A DNA stretch of 64,000 nt from Odiellus spinosus (Eukaryota > Arthropoda > Arachnida > Opiliones > Phalangiidae): contig OY987226.1 in assembly GCA_963920705.1 (NCBI GenBank), positions 17,889,600-17,953,599 on the forward strand. Direction: 5' to 3'. Positions 56,263 to 64,000 of the stretch are shown piece by piece. Within the stretch, counting starts at the first letter, position 1, and each line of letters opens with the position of its first letter. A program made the position numbers and the translations under genes. A model generated the notes under the pieces. That model did not search any database, was not told where the DNA came from, and saw only the letters and a program-made list of their open reading frames with translations.

Positions 56263-57402
56263 CATAATGACTAATAACTGCAATAATATTAGGATTCCAT
56301 GAAGCTTTTTTACTCGTTCATGATAATTCCCTGCCTTTTTACAAACCGAATTCTTAGAACGAAATTTGTGTTACATTTCCGTAAATCTATAGTTCTTTAA
56401 TTCATTCTTAAATAAAGTTTATTTTAAAATTTGAATAACTTTATTTTTACGTAGAAAAAAATGCATTTGAAGCTCCAAAGTTATATGGTTTCTATTCCTC
56501 TTTTTTTAGAAAACTGGAAAAATTCTTTGATTTGAAAACCCATTTTGTTAAAAGTAGAATCTCCAGAGGGTCGCGGCGTATACGGCCCAACAGGGGTTTC
56601 AAATTTATGTAAGGATAAGATTTAGAAACGGATAACACATCTCTAGTCATATATTTGAGGCAATCTTGTTAGTACCTATACTATTTATATCATAAAACCC
56701 AGGTTTTAGCCACGAAAACTTGTTATTCTAAGATTGTTAACGTCTATAAAGAATCTCCGAATATTTCACCGACGGTGTAGAACTTTGAAGTATCGTAGTT
56801 TGTGTCAGAATAGTGATGGTTAATGAATCGATCTTAGGGGAAAGAGACACAGCTTGGTGTGTTATAGAAGAAACGAATTACCATTCCTTGAATTTAAACT
56901 CTCACCGTAAAAAAAAAATAACTTTAGAATAGAATGCTTTTCGGATTTTTAGAAAATATATTGTTTCTATTTTTATTTCGTACTTCTATACTTATGCTTT
57001 GCTTATATATTTGCTTCATACACGATAGGATATAGTCGCTACCATATACAAAGCAAATATTTCTGCACTTGAGAGGGCGAAGAGTTTTCCATCGGAACTG
57101 TATTTGTTATTTTAAGTTTTTACGGTACCTGTACCTCGGTACTTTTTATTTATTTTTACATATTTACTATTTTCCCAGAACTGTTTTAAACCGTTGAGAA
57201 TATCAATACGAGTACAATCCCATAGTTTTTCCATTTGAAACCATTCAAAAAGGTGCTACTACCTTCCAGATTTTAAGGGTCTACATCCGGTTTTGGTCGT
57301 GGAAGCTAAAATGAAATATAGCGATTTCTAACAACTGCAATCTAAAGCCCTGTTCTCAATTAAGACTTTTTTAACCCAAAATGTAACTATAGAAATTTAC
57401 CT
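56263..57402. other. Unassigned DNA
   Basis: No feature recognised. Confidence 0.4.
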
Positions 57403-57475
57403 TAGTTATGACGAAAAAGTTACTTTTTTTTGGCCTAATAATTATTGATTGAAAACACACCTTTACAATAATGGC
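57403..57475 (+). repeat. Dispersed repeat N (copy 2)
   Basis: TTATGACGAAAAAGTTACTT and ATTGATTGAAAACACACC match the segment at 52060-52140. Confidence 0.5.
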
Positions 57476-57490
57476 AGCTGCCGATTAGTT

Positions 57491-57734
57491 TAAAGCTACG
57501 TTCAGACTATCGTATCCCAATCGATTTTAATCGATAAAATCAAACCGATATTCAAATCGATGCCGGAATCGTTTTAAACGCGCCATTAGTGCACGTATCA
57601 TCTTCATAAACCAATTTATTATAATTTCATATGTGGTTTTTGTTTTTGAAGCCCAATTGGTTTTGAAAATGATGTTTCCACTTAAGAAATCGATTCAAAT
57701 CGATTGTAGAAAAAGAGTTTCCTGTATAAATCTG
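57491..57734 (+). mobile_element. Family B fragment (copy B9), abutting family A
   Basis: It starts AAAGCTACGTTCAGACTATC and, after a left arm like copy B1 (TCGATTTTAATCGATAAAAT), runs into AAACCAATTTATTATAATTTC and GTTTTGAAAATGATG. It stops at TTTCCTGTATAAATCTG, where copy A9 begins. It is a diverged, probably older, copy truncated at the A junction. Confidence 0.7.
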
Positions 57735-57990
57735 TTTAAGGGAGAAAGAAACCTTACAACAAGTGTTTTTTTGATCGATTCCTTATCATTTAAATTAGGT
57801 CTAATCAAAAAGTTAAAAACAAATATTAAACTAGAAATAAATTTAAAACTAGGCTTAGCTGGATTCATGGAGATCCTGAATTTGTTCGCATTGATTGATC
57901 AGCGACCAATGAGCAGAGGCTAGTCGTTAAGGCGAGATCTCCTTGATACTTCCAATAAGATTCGACTGGTCGCCGACCCTTGAATGCCAA
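57735..57990 (+). mobile_element. Family A left half (copy A9)
   Basis: It starts TTAAGGGAGAAAGAAACC and runs through AAACTAGAAATAAATTTAAA, TAGGCTTAGCTGGATTCA and the centre type GCGACCAATGAGCAGAGG to CGCCGACCCTTGAATGCC. The right half is absent, as in copies A6 and A10. Confidence 0.85.
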
Positions 57991-58530
57991 GAAATTTTAT
58001 ATAGTTATGAATTCCAGTATAAAATTTATACTGTATTATAATATATATTTTTTTCAATTCTCTGAAGACTTTTTAAAATTTTTAAAAGGGGACTTGAAAC
58101 ATTATTATATAGATATCCTTTTAATATACTTTTTATTTACCTTCCCTTTATTTATCCGTCCGTGAGTGGAGAGGGGTGAAGCCATAGTATTTTGTGTTTT
58201 TTTTTTTTTTTTTTTTGCGTGTTTTTTCTGCTCGGCAAATCCTTTTTTGTCTTTCGGGAACGATGTGTTTTGTATAAATTGTATTCCCAATCTCCCTACA
58301 CGTTTTATTGGAGTCGATCTAGCGTGCGGAATTGTAAATAAGGTACGAAATATGGGCTTTTTTCTTATTTTTTTATTTTATTATCCCCGGGCAGACTAGT
58401 TTCGGTATACTATTGATCATCATGCTTATTTAAAAAAGTAACGATGTCACAGATTTCTCACCCGCAGCATGAACATCAAATGAAATTTTAGTAGTATTTT
58501 TATGAAAAATTAACACCATGGACACATATC
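57991..58530. other. Unassigned DNA
   Basis: A T-run lies at 58198-58216. The frames across it (58105-58399) are low complexity. Confidence 0.4.
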
Positions 58531-58987
58531 TTAAAAGGAAAATGCAGCCTAACAACAAGTGATTTCTTTATCGATTCCTTATCGTTTAAATAGGCCTAAT
58601 CCACCAGTAAAAGTAAAATTTACAAACAAATCTTAAAGTAGAAATAAATTTAAAACTTACCCTGAAAATAGGCTTAGCTTGATTCATGGAGATCCTTAAT
58701 TTCGTCCCATTGAAGGGTCAGCGACCAATGAGCAAAGGCCCGTCTTTAAGGCGAGATCTCCATGAGACTAATTCTAATAACATTCGATTAATCGCTGATC
58801 TTTCAATTGGCATGAAAGGTTGGCTTGTTGTTTTTTATGTGAGGACATTATAAGCGCTGTTGAAGGCTGAATATGATTGGCCCGAATTTATAATTACTTT
58901 TATTCCAATTTTATCAAACATTAGAAATTAGTTTAAACAACAAAAACGTGTCTAAAAATTGTTTGGAAATTCCAAGTTTCCCTTTAA
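58531..58987 (+). mobile_element. Hybrid element: family A left half joined to family E right arm
   Basis: The left part (58531-58815) starts TTAAAAGGAAAATGCAGCC and follows family A through its centre (GCGACCAATGAGCAAAGG). After about 22 bp a family E arm begins (GTGAGGACATTATAAGCGC, GAAGGCTGAATATGATTGG, AACAAAAACGTGTCTAAAAA) and ends CCAAGTTTCCCTTTAA. Both outer ends are TTAA-flanked TTTAAAGGGA-type termini, so the whole 457 bp has the shape of one element with mixed ends. Confidence 0.65.
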
Positions 58988-59800
58988 TTCTGAAGCCTTC
59001 TACTTTCTCGCGCAACTAAATGAAAGTACTTACGATTTAAAATCATACCTTTATTCGCAAATTGTCGTTTAATCGCGTTCCAGGTACCTTATTTACGTCA
59101 TCGATTTATTTTTAAAATATTTTTGTAAGTTTATTTTGTTACTCATCAGCCCTGAGGGATAACATTTTAAATATACGTTTTAAAAGTATTAAAAAACTAA
59201 AAAATATAAATATATATAAATTATGACAGCCTCACTTTAGACATTTTGGTTCAAATTTTGAATTTTTGAAGAACCTTTTGCGCAAGATGTATTTTTCATA
59301 ATCGATGAAATCGTAAAAATATTCTCTTTCTGTATTTTATGTATAATAAAATGATAGGGGTTAGTTAAAATGCTGTGCGTTTTATACAAGGTACTCGTTT
59401 ATTTTGTTTTTCTCCTATTGCGAAATGTTTCTTGCAACATTTTGATTCGGTTTACTTCAACCCTCCCCTCCCCTCCCCCCTCGAACATAGGAAAAAAATG
59501 CCTTAAAGGTTTCGAAACTTATTGATTAATTATAAATTTATGCGCACTCGTGACCTCAGCTTCGTAAATTTGATCAAAATTGATTTTTTTAAAAAAATTC
59601 GTATATAATCGGAAATTTAATTTTGACGAGAAGTAGAATGAACGATAATGATTTTAGTTACGACAGGTAGAAAAATTAACTTGCTTGGAGCGCGTTAGTG
59701 TTATTATTTAACTCCACTCTGCGATTATATCCTTTCTCTTTCTCAGTAGTTTAAATTTTTAAACGATTGGCTACACTTAATAGGGGTACAAGAGTGTATT
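58988..59800. other. Unassigned DNA
   Basis: A C-rich CCCTCCCCTCCC run lies near 59462. Nothing else recognised. Confidence 0.4.
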
Positions 59801-59870
59801 TTTGACTGTATTAAAGTGATGACGTAACTGAATATGTATTTAGCATTATCAAAGGCTGTAATCAGTTACG
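59801..59870 (+). repeat. Dispersed repeat L (copy 2)
   Basis: TTTGACTGTATTAAAGTGAT, GACGTAACTGAATATG and TTTAGCATTATCAAAGGCTG match 29278-29346 at roughly three bases in four or better. Origin unknown. Confidence 0.55.
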
Positions 59871-60071
59871 TATACTCGATTAATCGGTGTTCGTCACATT
59901 TAACTTAAATATTTAATGTCTAATAATTGATTTTATACAACTTATATTATTTAATTTTAATCACTTTTAATTTAAATTAATTTCAAACTAAGTACAACGC
60001 GGTAAGATATGAAATAATTGAAATTTAATCCACTGTGATATAATAATTTTTAATTTTCAACCGCTATAATA

Positions 60072-60135
60072 AGTTAAATTATGCTTAACCGTTTATTAAG
60101 TTAAATTATGCTTAACTGTTTATTAAGTTAAATTA
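60072..60135. repeat. 31-bp tandem duplication
   Basis: TTAAATTATGCTTAACCG then TTTATTAAG is repeated twice with small changes, directly before the 30-bp array. Confidence 0.8.
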
Positions 60136-60149
60136 ATTTTAGACCCATA

Positions 60150-60480
60150 CAATAAATATTTTAAAGAATAATTAATGTTTTCAACTAATTTTAAAGAATA
60201 ATTAATATTTTCAACTAATTCTAAAGAATAATTAATATTTTCAACTAATTTTAAAGAATAATTAATATTTTCAACTAATTCTATTGAATAATTAATATTT
60301 TTATCTAATTCTATTGAATAATTAATATTTTTATCTAATTCTATTGAATAATTAATATTTTTATCTAATTCTATTGAATAATTAATATTTTTAACCAACT
60401 TTAAAGAATAATTAATACTTTCAACTAATTTTAAAGATTCGTTAATAATTTTAAAGAATCCTTTATAATTTAAACCAATT
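60150..60480. repeat. 30-bp minisatellite (AAAGAATAATTAATATTTTC)
   Basis: About ten units of 30 bp in two variants, TTTTAAAGAATAATTAATA and TTCTATTGAATAATTAATA. The second variant forms an inner block (about 60277-60395). The 91-codon minus frame repeats a 10-residue word because 30 is a multiple of 3; it is not a gene. Confidence 0.9.
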
Positions 60481-61344
60481 TTAAAGAATTCGAAATATTT
60501 TAAATAATTTACGAATTATAATTTGAAACAAATTAACATTTGCGTTAGTTTTAAAACCCAATCATATTTATAAACCATTTATTATAAACGGCTACCCTTT
60601 TAAACCGCTAGAAAATATTTATTAATTTAAAAATAACGGTCGTCTATTAGCAAGTACACCCCTTTAATTTTTGAATCATCGCGATAGTGGACTCTTCCAC
60701 CCTAGAATAATTTGGCGCCTCCGCCCTCCGCGCACCCGCCCGTGATTTCACTCTTCACTATTTTTTCGTCAGTTTTATTCGCGTTTTTTTGTAAGCGTGC
60801 CGATTGTCTTTCAAGTCTTAATCAATCTATCTTAAAGTCGCGTCAAAATACTGCCCAGTTTTATATAAATCGCTTTAAGCTGTCATGAAATGGAACCTAA
60901 TAATTTTGAGACGAATTATTTAACGTAAGTCTAATTTAAACTTTTTAAGATGTTACTTAATTGGGAGGGGAATTTGGTGAGCGGAGTTAAGCCTTTGTCG
61001 TAATTATTTTATTACGGTAGTGTATTAGCGCGAATGCCTGGTCGAGGCGAAGTTACGCGCTAGATCATTGGCGAGATGGGGCCAGACATCGGTTGGGGAA
61101 TAAGGACCTGCGGAGCCATTGTTGTTTAATGTCTAATTGTGGCCACGCTGCCTTAACGAGTGGAAATCACCCATTATAATTAAGCTACTGATTTTAATTT
61201 CTAATTAATTACCATATCACTGAGCGCGGTAGGATTGCAGTATGAATAAATAAGGTCAGAAATTATTTTAGAGCAAATCCAAGTACACCTTTTGATAGAG
61301 GCCCAAAAATAAACACCGCTTTTTAATTTTAAATCAAAATAAAT
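60481..61344. other. Unassigned DNA, partly GC-richer
   Basis: GGCGCCTCCGCCCTCCGCGC near 60713 and GCGAATGCCTGGTCGAGGCG near 61029 are GC-rich against the AT-rich surround. No exon, RNA or repeat family recognised. Confidence 0.4.
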
Positions 61345-61455
61345 TAATACGAGATAACTCATGAATAACACGAGATAACTCATGAATAACACGAGATAAC
61401 TCATAAATAACACGAGATAACTCATAAATAACACGAGATAACTCATAATTAACAC
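61345..61455. repeat. 21-bp tandem repeat (ACACGAGATAACTCATGAAT)
   Basis: About five nearly identical 21-bp units. Its minus-strand frame repeats a 7-residue word. It borders the larger 18-bp array. Confidence 0.92.
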
Positions 61456-62484
61456 GAAATAAATATCATAATATCAATAAACATCATGATATCAACAAAT
61501 ATCATAATATCAATAAATATCATAGTATGAAAATGTTATAATAGCAATAAATATCAGTATGAAAATATCAATAAACATAATATCAATAAATATCACAATA
61601 TCAATAAATATCACAATATCAATAAATATCACAACATCAATAAATATCACAACATCAATAAATATCACAACATCAATAAATATCACAACATCAATAAATA
61701 TCACAACATCAATAAATATCACAACATCAATAAATATCACAACATCAATAAATATCACAACATCAATAAATATCACAACATCAATAAATATCACAACATC
61801 AATAAATATCACAACATCAATAAATATCACAACATCAATAAATATCACAACATCAATAAATATCACAACATCAATAAATATCACAACATCAATAAATATC
61901 ACAACATCAATAAATATCACAACATCAATAAATATCACAACATCAATAAATATCACAACATCAATAAATATCACAACATCAATAAATATCACAACATCAA
62001 TAAATATCACATCATCAATAAATATCACATCATCAATAAATATCACATCATCAATAAATATCACATCATCAATAAATATCACATCATCAATAAATATCAC
62101 ATCATCAATAAATATCACATCATCAATAAATATCACATCATCAATAAATATCACATCATCAATAAATATCACATCATCAATAAATATCACATCATCAATA
62201 AATATCACATCATCAATAAATATCACATCATCAATAAATATCACATCATCAATAAATATCACAACATCAATAAATATCACAACATCAATAAATATCACAA
62301 CATCAATAAATATCACAACATCAATAAATATCACAACATCAATAAATATCACAACATCAATAAATATCACAACATCAATAAATATCACAACATCAATAAA
62401 TATCACAACATCAATAAATATCACAACATCAATAAATATCACAACATCAATAAATATCACAATATCAATAAATATCACAATAGG
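61456..62484. repeat. 18-bp minisatellite, ~50 copies, mosaic of variants
   Basis: The unit is AATAAATATCACAACATC. An irregular lead-in (61456-61560) has ATCATAATATC variants. Then come about three CACAATATC units, about twenty CACAACATC units, fourteen consecutive CACATCATC units (about 62003-62250), about eleven CACAACATC units and one or two CACAATATC units at the end. The order is near mirror-symmetric. One frame per strand is open for over 320 codons because the period is a multiple of 3; these are not genes. Confidence 0.95.
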
Positions 62485-62970
62485 GTCAATCCATGTGAAT
62501 TCGACTGGAGGAAAAAGGGCTTAATTTTAAATTTCGTATAGGGTATATATGCGTAAGAAACTGATATTTCCCAAGTTTCAGTTTCCTAAAAAATTATTTC
62601 TCGAGTTTTTTTGCATAAATTTGGATTTTAAATTTTCAAATTGGGTTTTCTCTGATATCTTTAGAATTAATAGCCTTAAATTAATAAAAAATCATAATAA
62701 AGACGAAAAAAAGGTGCTGAATACGAATTTGATGACGAAAACACTGGGAAAAAATTACAGAACGAGATAATTTCAATATTTGGGGGTCTTATAGGGGCCA
62801 AATTTGAGACTTGAGCGTCACTTTCAAATATTCCGAAAATTTAATATTTTTGGCCCAACAGGCTATCTACTTTGAATTATAAACGGGATCAATGAGAAAC
62901 AATTTTAAAGTGCAATTTTCAAAATTATACTATTTTATTTCTTCAGAATTTCTTAAAAACATTTCATGTC
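62485..62970. other. Unassigned DNA between arrays
   Basis: Unique AT-rich sequence with a 73-codon frame (62549-62770) rich in K, F and N. No domain. Confidence 0.4.
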
Positions 62971-63310
62971 ATCAGAAGCCGATGAAACCCTCCTTTGAAG
63001 TCTATTACTCCCGGGTCTTGTCTACCCCTCTCTGTATGGGTTATTCTCAAAAGGCGCGATTCGTACGCCTCCTAACTGTAGATGTTTTCGGAGCGGGAGT
63101 TCGTCGAGCGAATATCTCTAGCAGGCTTGGAGTTCGTCCAAAAACGTCGTCGTTTGTGGAGAGAGAGAATTTCCAATTTTCCGTAGACAGGGGGGATGAA
63201 GTAGGACCCCTTCTAACTCGTAAAATTGGGAATTTTACCTTTACAGAGAGGAGCGCTATATGGAACATTGGAGTAGTAGACTTCAAAGGAGGGTTTCATC
63301 GGATTCTGAT
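62971..63310. mobile_element. Inverted-repeat element (family O) between satellite arrays
   Basis: The left end ATCAGAAGCCGATGAAACCC and right end GGGTTTCATCGGATTCTGAT are near-perfect complements. The match continues through CTCCTTTGAAGTCTA and TAGACTTCAAAGGAG to ACTCC, about 44 bp per arm. The 250-bp interior is GC-richer, has partly repeated GGAGTTCGTC words and an internal imperfect inverted pair (GAATTTCCAATTTTCC / AAAATTGGGAATTTTAC). A 158-codon plus frame (62892-63368) spans both arms and runs into the next array, so I read it as incidental. Superfamily unknown. Confidence 0.7.
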
Positions 63311-63329
63311 CATTTTTGAACTGGTACTG

Positions 63330-63660
63330 CATATCATAATTATCAATAAATATCATAAATATCGATAAATATAATACTGATAAATATCATAATATCGTAA
63401 TATATAAATATAATACTGATAAATATCATAATATCGTAATATATAAATATAATACTGATAAATATCATAATATCGTAATATATAAATTTAATACTGATAA
63501 ATATCATAATATCGTAATATATAAATATAATACTGATAAATATCATAATATCGTAATATATAAATATAATGCTGATAAATATCATAATATCGTAGTATAT
63601 AAATATCATAATATCGTAGTATATAAATATCATAATATCAATAAATATCATAAAATAACA
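63330..63660. repeat. 39-bp minisatellite (ATAAATATCATAATATCGTA)
   Basis: About six units of 39 bp (AATATAATACTGATAAATAT then CATAATATCGTAATATAT), with shorter variants at each end. The core ATAAATATCATAATATC is shared with the lead-in of the 18-bp array at 61.5 kb. The 107-codon minus frame is a translation of the period. Confidence 0.92.
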
Positions 63661-64000
63661 TAACATAGCGAAAACAAAAAATAATAACTATGACAAACCA
63701 ATAAAAAAAAATAATGGTAAAAATAAATAACACAACATAACCTAAAAATATATAACATATTAACGTGAGAAACAAAAAAAAAAAAAAAAAAAAAATAACC
63801 TAACCAAAATTAAAAAAAAAAAAATAAATAAAATAAGATATTGTATTTTTAGTGGTAAAGAAATCTCTTTATTAATTTTAATTAACTTTAATTAAATTTA
63901 ATGAATATAAAATTAATTTAATCCTAAGTTAATAATTAATTTTTAATTTCATTAATACGGAGCTCTCTTTTCAAATATAAATATTATGACCATATGCTTA
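63661..64000. other. A-rich low-complexity edge
   Basis: Runs of A with scattered T, C and G (notably 63773-63795), then TTAATTTTAATTAA-like sequence to the window end. No gene signal. Confidence 0.6.

Noticed and set aside
60123-60398. 91-codon minus frame with a repeated 10-residue word
   Set aside because: It follows a 30-bp tandem repeat.
61510-62524. Two open frames over 320 codons, one per strand
   Set aside because: Both are translations of an 18-bp tandem repeat; openness follows from the period and the lack of stops in one frame of the unit.
62892-63368. 158-codon frame with mixed composition
   Set aside because: It spans both arms of an inverted-repeat element and continues into satellite DNA. 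No domain was recognised.

Overview
This 64 kb window looks like gene-free, AT-rich, repeat-dense DNA from an animal genome, most likely an invertebrate. I found no convincing protein-coding gene. The only reading frames above about 160 codons lie in an 18-bp tandem array and are open on both strands because 18 is a multiple of 3. No reverse transcriptase, transposase, capsid or housekeeping domain was recognised in the other frames. The eukaryotic call rests on the many short non-autonomous DNA transposons (MITEs), long minisatellites, poly-T/poly-A runs and lack of operon-like coding density. I cannot name the species.

The interspersed elements fall into recurring families, lettered here for reference. 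Family A is a long palindrome of about 430 bp with ends TTTAAAGGGAGAATGC. Family E is a foldback of about 500 bp with related ends TTTAAAGGGAAA. Family B is about 285 bp with ends GCTGCGTTCACACTAG and CTAGTGTGACCGTAGC. Family C shares B-like ends and has grown by internal 178-bp duplication. Family D is a hAT-type MITE with ends TAGAGATCGGGGTTTGG and clear 8-bp target duplications. H and I are longer inverted-repeat families. J, K, M and O are single palindromic elements. One mariner-like MITE contains a smaller foldback of a type (G) also seen near 13 kb. Several insertions are nested (B in A, A in I, D next to a truncated A), so the window records a relative order of transposition.

Tandem arrays occupy roughly 1.0-1.7, 9.1-9.3, 15.1-15.5, 19.1-19.8, 32.2-32.7, 34.9-35.6, 40.7-41.5, 43.4-43.5 and 60.1-63.6 kb. 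The last is a cluster of arrays with periods 31, 30, 21, 18 and 39 bp, broken by a 340-bp inverted-repeat element. A separate minisatellite-like family built on variants of TTCTAGAA occurs at three dispersed sites with a common GCGTGCGTCC-type edge.

Two places stand out functionally. On the minus strand at 56130-56262, a hammerhead-ribozyme-like core (CUGAUGA, a palindromic stem, GAAAC) lies inside a roughly 27-bp inverted repeat, as expected for a Penelope-like or retrozyme-type remnant. At 22755-23310 a CpG-rich patch, unlike its surroundings, carries four E2F-like sites and a TATA-like run, so it is a candidate promoter or enhancer. The remaining stretches appear to be diverged intergenic or intronic DNA.
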